The position numbers and the translations under genes were made by a program. Of a stretch of DNA of 64,000 nucleotides, positions 33,155 through 41,557 are shown piece by piece. The DNA comes from Bacillaceae bacterium IKA-2 (GTDB lineage: Bacteria; Bacillota; Bacilli; Bacillales; Anaerobacillaceae): NCBI GenBank assembly GCA_031761875.1, contig CP134492.1, positions 2,232,001 to 2,296,000 on the forward strand, in the 5' to 3' direction. Each line of letters starts with the position of its first letter. The first letter of the stretch is position 1. Below the pieces are notes generated by a model. The model did no database searches and was not told the origin of the DNA. It worked only from the letters and a program-made list of their open reading frames with translations.

Positions 33155-36100
33155 ATGCCAGTTAATTTTTTAACCTCTGAACAGGAAGCTAGATATGGAC
33201 AATATCTTGATGATCCCACTACAGAACAGCTCGCTAAATATTTTTGGCTTGATGATCCCACTACAGAACAGCTCGCTAAATATTTTTGGCTTGATGATCA
33301 AGACAAGAAAAATGTTTATATACATCGTGGAAACCATAATCGTCTTGGTTATGCTATTCAGCTTGGAACGGTTCGCTTTTTAGGTACTTTCCTATCTGAT
33401 CCTACAGCAATACCTGATAATATTAAATATTATATTGCACAGCAGTTACAATTGGATCCAAGTAGTTTTGATAAATATCGATTAAGTGAAAGCCGTTGGG
33501 ATCATACAAGAGAAATTCGTAATACGTATGGATATCATGATTTTACTGAGCAGCCATACCACTTCAGATTGATACGCTGGTTATTTACTCGTGCATGGTT
33601 AACTGCAGAGCGTCCTAGTATATTATTTGACCTTGCCACAGCTAAGTGTGTAGAAAATAAAATATTATTACCTGGAGTTAGTGTATTGACTAGACTAATA
33701 TCTCAAATAAGAGATCGATCTTCATTAAAATTATGGAATAAGTTATCAAGTCTACCAGATAACAATCAATTACAGTTATTGGAAAAACTTCTTGAGGTTG
33801 ATTCAAATACATATAAATCTAATTTAGACATATTAAGACAACCTCCTATTAGACTAACATCAAATGGAATTATAAAGGCTATAGATAGACTTGAGAGTAT
33901 TCGTATACTAGGGGCTTCTCAATGGGATATATCAGGAATTCCTATTGGTCGTATTCGTACTTTAGCTAGGTACTCCTCAATGACAAGAGCACAGACAATT
34001 AAAAGAATGTCTCATGATCGTCGCATTGCTACCCTTGCTGCATTTGCAATTATATTCACAGTTAGTTCTCAGGATGATGTCATTGATATGGCTGAAAGAT
34101 TTTTTTCTGAATTATTTACCAAATCAAACCGAAAAGGACAGAAAAAAAGATTGCGTACCCTGAAAGACTTAGATAAAGCAGCTAGAAAGCTTCGTGAAGT
34201 ATGTGCTATTATTCTTGATAACTCGAATTCGAGCGATGATATACGTACTGAAATCTTTTCCCGAATATCTATAGATGATTTAACATTAGCAATTCAGAAA
34301 GTTGATTTACTTACAAAATCTCCTGATCATACTATTGAATTTGAAGAACTTTTTAGATATTTTAGTACTATAAGAAGATTCTTGCCAAAACTTATGAAAG
34401 CTATTGAATTTCAATCAACCCCTGCAGGACAACCTGCTCTTATGGCATGGAACTTTCTTAAAGACACGGAATCAAATGGCCGTAAAAACAAGTTTAAGAA
34501 TGCCCCTACCGTAGGTATCTCATCTAATTGGAATAAAGTTGTTATTACAGGCTCTGTCAATAAGATTAATCCTTGTGCTTATAATTTTTGGGTCGTAATG
34601 AAAATAATTGAAGGGATCAAAAATCATGATATATATGTAGCTGATAGTGAAAAATACGGTGATCCCAGAGAGCAATTACTTCAAGGAATTGCATGGGATG
34701 CAGTACGACCTCAAATATTAAGAACTCTTAATTGGCATCCATCTGCTGATGATGTAGTAAGAATATTATCTAATGAACTTCACACAGCATATATGAATAC
34801 AGCAAACAGTTGGAATAGCAATCTTTCAGTCCGTATAGAAACATTTGCAGGACAAGAACGTCTCGTATTATCTCCTTTAGATAAGTTAGAAGAACCAAAG
34901 TCCTTAAAAATATTAAGAAAACGTGTACAATCTCTTCTTCCTCATACTGATCTACCAGAATTATTGATTGAAATCAGTAGATGGACAAGCTTTACAGATA
35001 CTTTTACTCATATAAGTGAAGCTAATTCAAGAATAAATGATTTAGATATCAGCATATGTGCAGTACTTATTTCTCAGGCTTGTAACATAGGTTTATCTCC
35101 AGTTGTTCAACCAGGAATCCCAGCCCTTGAATATGACAGACTTACTTGGGTAGAACAAAACTACTTTAGGACAGAAACCCTTTCACAAGCTAATTCTGCT
35201 TTAGTCAATTATCATTCAAAATTAAATTTGTCAAAAATATGGGGTGGGGGTGAAGTTGCCTCGGCCGATGGACTACGGTTTGTTACACCAGTTAAGTCAA
35301 TAAATTCTGGACCGAATTCTAAGTATTTTGGAGCAGGCAGGGGGATTACGTACTATAATTTTACTAGCGATCAGTTCACCGGGTTCCATGGTATAGTAAT
35401 TCCTGGTACAATTAGAGATTCATTGTATTTGTTGGAAGGTATTTTAGAGCAGCAGTCTAATTTAAAACCTCGCGAAATTATGACAGACACTGCAGGGTAT
35501 AGCGATATAATATTCGGTCTATTTGGGCTTCTTGGGTATCAGTTTAGTCCTAGACTTGCAGATATTGGCTCATCAAGATTTTGGAGAATAGATCGTGAAG
35601 CTGATTATGGTGTATTAAATAATTTAGCGCGTAACAGAATCCGAAAAGATGTAATCAGTCGATATTGGGAAGATATGTTGCGTGTTGCCGGTTCTCTTAA
35701 ACTAGGTACTGTCAATCCAACTCACCTTATACAGATGCTACAGAAAGGTGGAAAGCCCACGATGCTAGGGCGTGCAATTGGAGAGTTTGGGCGTATATAT
35801 AAGACTCAATATCTATTAACTTACTTGGATGATCCAGATTACCGCCGAAGAATTCTTACCCAGTTAAACCGTGGAGAATCTAGACATAGCTTAGCACGAG
35901 CTGTCTTCTATGGAAAAAGAGGCGAATTGCATCAATCATATCGAGAAGGACAGGAAGATCAGTTAGGAGCACTTGGTTTAGTGGTAAACGCTATTGTAAT
36001 ATGGAATACAAAGTATATGGAAATTGCTCTTGATGCAATTAATGCAGCTGGACAACCAACTCATGACTCAGATATTCAACGTTTATCTCCTTTAGGATAT

Positions 36101-36220
36101 GAACATATCAATATTATGGGAAAGTACTCTTTTATTCTTCCTGAGGAAATTGAGCATGGGGGTTTAAGATCATTGTTATCAACAGATAAAATAATAAATG
36201 ATATGGGGGAAAGAAATTAA
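33155..36220 (+). CDS. tnpA: Tn3-family transposase
   Basis: This protein of about 1021 residues begins MPVNFLTSEQEARYG, as Tn3 transposases do. The RNase-H-like catalytic residues are visible: Asp in ASADGLRF, Asp in IMTDTAGYSD, and Glu in LNRGESRHSLARAVFYGKRG. The first ATG (33137) lacks a proper ribosome binding site; GGAGTTGTTGTG precedes ATG 33155. Codons near the start carry a perfect 42-bp tandem duplication (33206-33289). The frame is otherwise intact, so the element may be active. Confidence 0.93.
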   Translation: MPVNFLTSEQEARYGQYLDDPTTEQLAKYFWLDDPTTEQLAKYFWLDDQDKKNVYIHRGNHNRLGYAIQLGTVRFLGTFLSDPTAIPDNIKYYIAQQLQLDPSSFDKYRLSESRWDHTREIRNTYGYHDFTEQPYHFRLIRWLFTRAWLTAERPSILFDLATAKCVENKILLPGVSVLTRLISQIRDRSSLKLWNKLSSLPDNNQLQLLEKLLEVDSNTYKSNLDILRQPPIRLTSNGIIKAIDRLESIRILGASQWDISGIPIGRIRTLARYSSMTRAQTIKRMSHDRRIATLAAFAIIFTVSSQDDVIDMAERFFSELFTKSNRKGQKKRLRTLKDLDKAARKLREVCAIILDNSNSSDDIRTEIFSRISIDDLTLAIQKVDLLTKSPDHTIEFEELFRYFSTIRRFLPKLMKAIEFQSTPAGQPALMAWNFLKDTESNGRKNKFKNAPTVGISSNWNKVVITGSVNKINPCAYNFWVVMKIIEGIKNHDIYVADSEKYGDPREQLLQGIAWDAVRPQILRTLNWHPSADDVVRILSNELHTAYMNTANSWNSNLSVRIETFAGQERLVLSPLDKLEEPKSLKILRKRVQSLLPHTDLPELLIEISRWTSFTDTFTHISEANSRINDLDISICAVLISQACNIGLSPVVQPGIPALEYDRLTWVEQNYFRTETLSQANSALVNYHSKLNLSKIWGGGEVASADGLRFVTPVKSINSGPNSKYFGAGRGITYYNFTSDQFTGFHGIVIPGTIRDSLYLLEGILEQQSNLKPREIMTDTAGYSDIIFGLFGLLGYQFSPRLADIGSSRFWRIDREADYGVLNNLARNRIRKDVISRYWEDMLRVAGSLKLGTVNPTHLIQMLQKGGKPTMLGRAIGEFGRIYKTQYLLTYLDDPDYRRRILTQLNRGESRHSLARAVFYGKRGELHQSYREGQEDQLGALGLVVNAIVIWNTKYMEIALDAINAAGQPTHDSDIQRLSPLGYEHINIMGKYSFILPEEIEHGGLRSLLSTDKIINDMGERN
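33206..33289 (+). repeat. Perfect 42-bp tandem duplication within tnpA
   Basis: Two identical 42-bp units each encode LDDPTTEQLAKYFW. The third partial unit continues as LDDQDKK. The duplication is in frame and adds 14 residues to the N-terminal DNA-binding region. Confidence 0.9.
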
Positions 36221-36410
36221 ACTTCTCCTATATCATCCTAATTGTAATATAATGGATGGCTTATTCCTGTTTTCTGTTCCATTACTACACAGACCCCGTT
36301 CTTAGATCTGTGCGTTGCTATTTTAATTTTACGAATCGTTGTTTTGATTATTTGCAGGAAAAACCGTCTTTTTTGTCGAATAATATTGATAAAAGGAGGT
36401 ATTAATAAAA

Positions 36411-36821
36411 ATGGAATTTCCCCAAATCAAAGTAGTTACTCCTAATCTTAATTGTCCAGATATTATCATTCCTACTAATCCTAATTTGGCAAGTGAATCT
36501 TTTGAAGGTTTAGTAAAAATGATTAATGAATTTGATCAAAAGTTGGATGAACATCATGAAGTTGGAATGCGTTTAGTTTCATTTGGTAAGAGTATTCAAT
36601 TTCACGTTGAGGATTTAGGTTATTATAATCCAAGTTTAATTATATTTTACGGCAGAACTGAAGATGGACAACCTTTGGAGTTAATTCAGCATGTATCACA
36701 AATCAGTTTTTTGTTAATGGCTGTAAAGAGATTAAGTCCTGAAGAACCAAAAAAACGCATCGAAAAACGGATCGGGTTTAACGTTGAAAAAGATAAAGAG
36801 GAAGAGCATCCTAAACCTTGA
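36411..36821 (+). CDS. DUF6173-like protein
   Basis: This 136-residue soluble protein has the segments HHEVGMRLVSFGKSIQFHVEDLGYYNPSLIIFYG (about residues 48-81), QPLELIQHVSQISFLLMAV and PKKRIEKRIGF. They fit my recollection of the DUF6173 family. AAAGGAGG precedes the ATG. The charged C terminus (VEKDKEEEHPKP) is probably disordered. It lies just outside the transposon boundary, with its promoter region within about 110 bp of the insertion. The function is unknown. Confidence 0.72.
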   Translation: MEFPQIKVVTPNLNCPDIIIPTNPNLASESFEGLVKMINEFDQKLDEHHEVGMRLVSFGKSIQFHVEDLGYYNPSLIIFYGRTEDGQPLELIQHVSQISFLLMAVKRLSPEEPKKRIEKRIGFNVEKDKEEEHPKP

Positions 36822-36871
36822 GTATCTGGACTTCGCAGCGTTTAATAATTATTGTTGATGACTGGTCGTTG

Positions 36872-36916
36872 AAAAAAAAGAAGCATTGGGAAAATGATTC
36901 CCGATGCTTCTTTTTA
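36872..36916. terminator. Bidirectional terminator, DUF6173 gene / phaC
   Basis: AAAAAGAAGCATTGGGAA pairs with TTCCCGATGCTTCTTTTT around a short loop, with A-run and T-run flanks. Confidence 0.87.
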
Positions 36917-36929
36917 ATTCTTATCAAGC

Positions 36930-38012
36930 TTAATTTGAACGTTCAGCTAACCAGTTTCCGACAGTTGGATAAGTAATTTTTATTGCTTTGGGACCAAATG
37001 TAATTGATACATGACCTGTTGGTATGCAAACATACTCTTTATCCTTACTAGAAATCTTTTCCATTATCGCTTCTACTTGTTGTGGCATAGCGATATGGTC
37101 CCGTTTTCCAGCAATATTTAATACGTTAGCCTTAATAGTGCTCAGGTCAACTTTACGTCCGCGAATAACGAGTTCATCATTGATTAGCTTATTTTGTTGG
37201 TAAAAATCACGAATCCATTGACGGTAAGCTTCACCAGGGAAGGGAATACCATCGGAAAGCCATTTTTGCAATAATTTCCAACTTTCTACAAATTCCGGAT
37301 TGTCTGATCGTTCAAGTAAGCTAGTATATGGACCAGAGAAATTTGTAAGTGGCTTCAATAACTTGTTGCCAAAGTCAATCATTTCAGGCGGAATATTGCC
37401 TAAAGTCTCGACAACTTTATCAACGTCAAAGTAACGCTCATTAAGGAAAGAGGCATACAAACCAGTTTCTGAAAAATCGAAAGGACTTGCCATAAAGACT
37501 AGATTTTTAATTGGTAAGTCAGGATGAAGGGCTGCAGCGATTGATGTAATCGTTCCACCCATGCAATAGCCTAAAACAGATACATCTTTTACTTTTGATG
37601 TACGAATAACTTTATTAACTGCTCGAGGAATATAGTCTAATATATAATCATCAAGCTTCATGTTCCGATCTTCGTAGCTAGGTGTACCCCAATCTAGCAT
37701 GTATACATCAAAGCCTTGATTAAGAAGGTATTCAACCAAACTATTTCCTTTTGTTAAGTCTAAAATATATGGTTTATTGATTAGTGCATAAACCATTAGG
37801 ATTGGAGTTTTATATTTTTTCGGATGCTCTGAAATATAACGATATAACTTTGTTTTATTTTTCGTCCAAATAACTTCTTTAGGAGTTAAGCCAACTTCAG
37901 GTTCAGGCTCAGTAGTTAATACTGCCATTGTTCTTTTGAAACGATTATAAGTGTTTTTAGTTTCATCAGGCAGTAAATCAATCATATTTTCTAATTCTTT
38001 TTCTGCAATCAT
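36930..38012 (-). CDS. phaC: Class IV poly(R)-hydroxyalkanoate synthase, catalytic subunit
   Basis: This 360-residue alpha/beta-hydrolase polymerises (R)-3-hydroxyacyl-CoA into PHA at granule surfaces, together with PhaR. The lipase-like box GYCMGG carries the catalytic Cys (about residue 150). RDHIAMP gives the Asp (about 305) and TGHVSITFGP the His (about 333). Much of the sequence (PEVGLTPKEVIW, TPILMVYALINKPYILDLT) matches B. megaterium PhaC as I recall it. ATG 38012 follows GAAAGGTGGG by 10 nt; a GTG at 38027 overlaps that site. It is last in phaR-phaB-phaC. Confidence 0.95.
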   Translation of the reverse strand: MIAEKELENMIDLLPDETKNTYNRFKRTMAVLTTEPEPEVGLTPKEVIWTKNKTKLYRYISEHPKKYKTPILMVYALINKPYILDLTKGNSLVEYLLNQGFDVYMLDWGTPSYEDRNMKLDDYILDYIPRAVNKVIRTSKVKDVSVLGYCMGGTITSIAAALHPDLPIKNLVFMASPFDFSETGLYASFLNERYFDVDKVVETLGNIPPEMIDFGNKLLKPLTNFSGPYTSLLERSDNPEFVESWKLLQKWLSDGIPFPGEAYRQWIRDFYQQNKLINDELVIRGRKVDLSTIKANVLNIAGKRDHIAMPQQVEAIMEKISSKDKEYVCIPTGHVSITFGPKAIKITYPTVGNWLAERSN

Positions 38013-38048
38013 ATAGTTCGTTCCCACCTTTCAAGGTTTAGAGATTAA

Positions 38049-38792
38049 TTACATAAATAGACCACCATTAATATTTAATTGCTGTCCTGTTATATAAGCA
38101 CCATCGCTACATAAGTAAAGGACACCACTGGCAATTTCTTCGGCCTGTCCAAAACGCTTTTGTGGGATTTTCGCTTGAATTTGTTCGCGTATATTCTCTG
38201 GAACTTCTGAGATCATGGATGTTTCGATAAATCCAGGACAAATTGCATTGACAGTAACACCAGTTTTAGCTAGTTCAAGTGCTAAAGATTTAGTGAAACC
38301 AATCATACCTGCTTTCGCAGCTGCATAATTACTTTGCCCAAAACCACCTGTTTGACCAATAATAGATGAAATATTTATAATTCTTCCTGATTCTGATTTG
38401 ATAAGATGATTTAGAGCTGGTGCAGTGGTGTTATAAACGCTATTTAAGTTGACATCAATAACTTTTCTCCAATCCTCTTCTGTTAACTTTTTGAATGATC
38501 GGTCTCTGGTAATTCCAGCGTTGTTAACTAAGAAATCTAACTGACCGTATCTATCAATTGCTTCATTAATCAGCTTTGATGCCTCATCGGAATTAGAAAC
38601 GTCAGCTTGGATTGCAATTGCTTCGCCACCATTTTCGATAATAAATGAAACAACTTCTTGCGCGGCTTGACTACTATTATTATAGTTAACTAGCACTTTA
38701 GCTCCATTTTGTGCCAACTTCTTTGAAATGGCGGCTCCAATTCCGACGCCACCACCAGTAACGATGGCAACCTTTCCTTGTATAATACTCAT
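38049..38792 (-). CDS. phaB: Acetoacetyl-CoA reductase
   Basis: This 247-residue short-chain dehydrogenase reduces acetoacetyl-CoA to (R)-3-hydroxybutyryl-CoA with NADPH. It has the TGGGVGIGAAISKKL cofactor motif (about residues 11-25), NNAG (about 88), Ser in INISSIIGQTGG, the YAAAK catalytic Tyr-Lys (about 153-157) and the CPGFIETSM loop. ATG 38792 is chosen over 38798 because AGGAGAG ends only 3 nt before the latter. It lies between phaR and phaC with short gaps. Confidence 0.93.
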   Translation of the reverse strand: MSIIQGKVAIVTGGGVGIGAAISKKLAQNGAKVLVNYNNSSQAAQEVVSFIIENGGEAIAIQADVSNSDEASKLINEAIDRYGQLDFLVNNAGITRDRSFKKLTEEDWRKVIDVNLNSVYNTTAPALNHLIKSESGRIINISSIIGQTGGFGQSNYAAAKAGMIGFTKSLALELAKTGVTVNAICPGFIETSMISEVPENIREQIQAKIPQKRFGQAEEIASGVLYLCSDGAYITGQQLNINGGLFM

Positions 38793-38827
38793 AGTCATCT
38801 ACTCTCCTAAAAATATTCTAGTTAATC

Positions 38828-39298
38828 CTATTGCTCAATGTTATTTTTGTTGCTTTTGTTGTTAGTGCTATTTTTTGTTTCTTGATTTTCTTTAATATAC
38901 TCGAAAATAGCATCTAATTTATTACCAATCTCCTTAACATCTTTTTTTAAAGTAGTAATATCTTTCTTAACAACGACTGAGGATATTTCGTTTTTGCTAT
39001 CAAGATTTTCTTCTAAAAGTTCTTCCAAATCATCAACTTTTGCATCTAAATTTACAATTAATGTCGATAAATTTGATAAATCCTCACGAGATGGGATGTT
39101 CATTTGCTCTAAATAATGCTTAGCAGATTTATCAGCAACCTGCTTATACATCAAATTCACATCAACAACTTTCCCAAGCCACTCCGAAAATTCATCAGAT
39201 TTCATTTTTTCTTCCATTATGCGTCCCCAATGAGACTCAGTGTTCTTTTGATACTCTTTCCAAAGTAAATATGGATCAAATGTTTTTTGGTTAGACAA
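38828..39298 (-). CDS. phaR: Class IV PHA synthase subunit PhaR
   Basis: This 156-residue protein begins SNQKTFDPYLLWKEYQKN and continues SHWGRIMEEKMKSDEFSEWLGKVVD, hallmarks of PhaR. A coiled-coil segment (about residues 80-135) and an Asn/Lys-rich tail follow. PhaR is needed with PhaC for synthase activity in Bacillus. TTG 39298 is the start, with AGGGGAG 7 nt upstream. It is the first gene of the minus-strand operon and is driven by the promoter at 39334-39362. Confidence 0.93.
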   Translation of the reverse strand: MSNQKTFDPYLLWKEYQKNTESHWGRIMEEKMKSDEFSEWLGKVVDVNLMYKQVADKSAKHYLEQMNIPSREDLSNLSTLIVNLDAKVDDLEELLEENLDSKNEISSVVVKKDITTLKKDVKEIGNKLDAIFEYIKENQETKNSTNNKSNKNNIEQ

Positions 39299-39333
39299 TT
39301 TTAAACTCCCCTTCTATATTTCTTTACCTTCAT

Positions 39334-39362
39334 ATTATAAATAAAATAATAGTCATAAACAA
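39334..39362 (-). promoter_or_regulatory. Promoter of phaRBC
   Basis: On the minus strand, TTGTTT, a 17-bp spacer and TATAAT match a SigA promoter. It lies about 36 bp upstream of the phaR TTG. Confidence 0.7.
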
Positions 39363-39460
39363 TTGAAATAATTCCAAAAATTTCTAGTTATATCTACAGA
39401 AATCTTTGTTTTAATTTATTAAATTGGCGAATAATAGGGAATTTTATCCAAACTTTTCAT

Positions 39461-39492
39461 TTGACTATTTCTCCATATAGGTGTAAATTACA
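39461..39492 (+). promoter_or_regulatory. Promoter and palindromic operator of phaQPJ
   Basis: TTGACT, a 17-bp spacer and TAAATT (39484-39489) form a SigA-like promoter. The -10 box is embedded in the perfect palindrome TGTAAATTACA (39482-39492), a likely operator. PhaQ, a PadR-like repressor encoded next, is the natural candidate to bind it. Confidence 0.6.
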
Positions 39493-39527
39493 TATATAAG
39501 AAAAAGTAACTTATGCGAGGTTAAATT

Positions 39528-39962
39528 ATGACAGATAACGATTTGAACAAAACAAGAAAAAAAATACTTGAAAAGAATTTTGGAGGATCACCAAAAAATT
39601 TTATGATCCCATTTTTACTGCTTAGCCTTCGAGGTGGTTTTAGTATCCATGGCTATAAACTGATTCAAGAACTTACTAATTTTGGTTTCGATGCAATTGA
39701 TCAAGGAAACGTGTATCGAATTCTAAGGCAATTAGAAAAAGATAACCTAGTTTGTTCAGAATGGGATACTTCAAGTGGTGGTCCAGCGAAACGGATCTAT
39801 ACATTAACTGAAGCTGGTAGCGATTATTTAGATTTATGGGTTAATCCTCTCGAACAGTATCAATCGATGTTAGATAGTTTTTTTACTATCTATTCTGACT
39901 TCATGATGCCTTCAGTTTCTAGTAATGAGGATGATGAGGATGATCCTAACAACAAAAAGTAA
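39528..39962 (+). CDS. phaQ: PHA-responsive PadR-family repressor
   Basis: This 144-residue protein has a winged-helix domain with PadR features (FMIPFLLLSLRGGFSIHGYKLIQEL, NVYRILRQLEKDNLV, KRIYTLTEAG; about residues 24-105). An acidic tail rich in Asp/Glu/Asn follows. B. megaterium PhaQ represses the phaQP operon and is released by PHA. Gene order phaQ-phaP-phaJ, divergent from phaRBC, supports the same role. GAGG precedes the ATG. Confidence 0.9.
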   Translation: MTDNDLNKTRKKILEKNFGGSPKNFMIPFLLLSLRGGFSIHGYKLIQELTNFGFDAIDQGNVYRILRQLEKDNLVCSEWDTSSGGPAKRIYTLTEAGSDYLDLWVNPLEQYQSMLDSFFTIYSDFMMPSVSSNEDDEDDPNNKK

Positions 39963-40018
39963 TAATGCAGTTTATACTGCAACAAAATAAGCTTTAAAAA
40001 TTAAAGGAGGATTTATCT

Positions 40019-40552
40019 ATGCAAATGCCAACTAATGTTGAAACGAAAAAAATGGTCGATTGGATGTGGGGAAATTGGGAAATTGGGTTTCAGAAGGTTT
40101 CTGATTCTCAACAACAATTTGGAAAAACATCACTTGAATTATTAAAAAAACAGCAAGATATGTTTTCAGTAGTAGCAACACAACTTAATCAATCTGAAGA
40201 AGAAATGAAAAATAATTTATCTAAGATGACAAAAAGTTTTAAAGACAATAATAAAATTGTTGAGAGTGAGACTCTACAAGTATTCGAAACATGGAATGAG
40301 AAAATGAACGAGATTGTCAAACGCCTTCAGCAAATATCTGCTACTCCTAGCAAAGAGATGCTAGCTATGCTAGAGCAATCTCATGGAGAAATGTATGAAT
40401 CAGCAAAGAAGGTTGTTTTGGAGCAGACTAAGATGCAAACTGGAACGAAAGAAATAATTGAAAATTTTATGGGTAAGGTAAAAGAGTCTCAGTACAATTT
40501 AGTAAATATGATGGAAGAACAAACGAGCCAAACACAAGAAAAACCGAAATGA
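40019..40552 (+). CDS. phaP: PHA granule-associated phasin
   Basis: This 177-residue protein is largely helical, without Cys. Its N terminus (METKKMVDWMWGNWEIGF-like segment, residues 5-25) and Gln/Lys-rich amphipathic helices are typical of Bacillus PhaP. It coats PHA granules. AAAGGAGG lies 8 nt before the ATG. The gene sits between phaQ and phaJ, 57 bp after phaQ. Confidence 0.88.
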   Translation: MQMPTNVETKKMVDWMWGNWEIGFQKVSDSQQQFGKTSLELLKKQQDMFSVVATQLNQSEEEMKNNLSKMTKSFKDNNKIVESETLQVFETWNEKMNEIVKRLQQISATPSKEMLAMLEQSHGEMYESAKKVVLEQTKMQTGTKEIIENFMGKVKESQYNLVNMMEEQTSQTQEKPK

Positions 40553-40567
40553 AAGCACCTTTTGGGG

Positions 40568-41041
40568 ATGAATAAAGAGAAACCCCAATATTTTAAGTTA
40601 CTTGAACAATCAAAAACGATAAATGAAATATCTTTTAATGAAATTATCGTTGGCGATTCTGATTCATTTACCAGAACTGTTACAAGTCAAGATGTTCTTG
40701 ACTTTGCGACACTTACTGAAGACGTAAACCCTATTCATATTGACGAGGAATTTGCTGAAAACACGATGTTTAAGGGTAGAATTGCTCACGGAATGTTAAC
40801 AGCAGCATTTATTTCAACCTTACTTGGTACAATTCTACCTGGTAAAAATGTGATTTATTTATCACAAAGTTGCAAATTTATTGCTCCAGTAAGGATTGGG
40901 GATACATTAAAAGTTGTAGGAGAGGTTATCAAAAAACAAGAAAATAAAAAACTTTTAACGATACAAACGAATATCTATAATCAAAAAGGTAAATTAGTAC
41001 TTGAAGGTATTGCTATAGTAATGAAAAATGAGCAGTCATAG
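40568..41041 (+). CDS. phaJ: (R)-specific enoyl-CoA hydratase (MaoC-like)
   Basis: This 157-residue hot-dog-fold hydratase supplies (R)-3-hydroxyacyl-CoA from beta-oxidation. The hydratase-2 motif is present, with DVNPIHIDEEFA carrying the catalytic Asp and His (about residues 54-65), and GRIAHGMLTAAFIS follows. The start is ATG 40568, or TTG 40562 in the same frame; neither has a strong ribosome binding site. The gap to phaP is only 15 bp, so coupling is likely. The stop codon lies inside the loop of the terminator hairpin. Confidence 0.9.
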   Translation: MNKEKPQYFKLLEQSKTINEISFNEIIVGDSDSFTRTVTSQDVLDFATLTEDVNPIHIDEEFAENTMFKGRIAHGMLTAAFISTLLGTILPGKNVIYLSQSCKFIAPVRIGDTLKVVGEVIKKQENKKLLTIQTNIYNQKGKLVLEGIAIVMKNEQS

Positions 41042-41057
41042 ACTGCTCATTTTTTTT
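41025..41057 (+). terminator. Terminator of phaQPJ (overlaps the phaJ stop)
   Basis: AATGAGCAGTC pairs with GACTGCTCATT around the ATA loop and is followed by TTTTTT. Confidence 0.88.
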
Positions 41058-41196
41058 CAAGAGAATTTTTTTTATTTTCATGCAGCAACAAACTAATTTC
41101 ATATACATTTTGACCAATCGACTCAATTTTTTCCTTTTCTAAAACATCCTCCATTAGTAAACCAATTTCATAGATTGAATTTTCTTGTAAGCGCAC
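41047..41196 (-). CDS. Small ORF (49 residues), convergent to phaJ
   Basis: GTG 41196 lies 8 nt downstream of GGAG in ATGAGGAGAACC (minus strand). It opens a 49-codon frame beginning MRLQENSIYEIGLLMEDVLE and ending NKKNSLEKK, with codon use like its neighbours. The stop lies in the T-run of the phaJ terminator, which read from this side starts with an A-run. It is predicted to be a helical soluble peptide. No family is recognised. Confidence 0.55.
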   Translation of the reverse strand: MRLQENSIYEIGLLMEDVLEKEKIESIGQNVYEISLLLHENKKNSLEKK

Positions 41197-41557
41197 AGTT
41201 GGTTCTCCTCATTTCTAATTTTAAATTTCCGGACAGTAGATTAATTTTTTTCTTTTCAAATATAATTTTCCCATAATAAGTAAGTATTAAACATTGATCA
41301 AAGAATAATTGGGCCCAATAGCTACTTACCTTGTTTACAGGAATGAGGGTAGGGTTGTTTGAGGTGGTAGTTTAGGTGAATGATTGTCAGTAATAAAAAA
41401 TTTACTGATATTCCCATATATTTCGTGTATAATCTTTGAGTGTGAAGATTAGTTAATTACTAAGGTGGAATGAATGGGATTAATTTTAGAATAATAAATT
41501 CCCCTAATTTAATTAAAGTAACGTTTGCATAGTTCAAGTTGAAATGGAGTTGAGGTA
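41197..41557. other. Intergenic region upstream of the DUF418 gene
   Basis: No gene is seen. CTGATA, a 17-bp spacer and TATAAT (about 41410-41438) form a possible promoter for the DUF418 gene. It would leave an untranslated leader of roughly 110 nt. Confidence 0.35.

Larger units (their letters stand above)
32061..36297. mobile_element. Intact Tn3-family transposon (right arm of composite)
   Basis: This 4237-bp unit has 38-bp terminal inverted repeats at 32061-32098 and 36260-36297. It carries a divergently transcribed serine resolvase and a Tn3 transposase, with a res-like intergenic region between. The two ends differ at a few positions. The immediate flanks (TTATC left, GTTCT right) do not match each other. 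The GTTCT copy matches the left flank of the deleted copy at 26158. Confidence 0.88.
26158..36302. mobile_element. Composite Tn3-family transposon with GTTCT target duplication
   Basis: The outermost 38-bp Tn3-type ends (26163-26200 and 36260-36297) both begin GGGGTCTGTGTAGTAA reading inward and are nearly identical. Each is abutted on the outside by GTTCT (26158-26162 and 36298-36302), the 5-bp direct repeat expected of Tn3 transposition. The inner ends (26649-26686 and 32061-32098) are not flanked by matching repeats. The simplest reading is that two related Tn3 copies in inverted orientation, with 5.4 kb between them, moved as one 10.1-kb unit. Confidence 0.75.
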
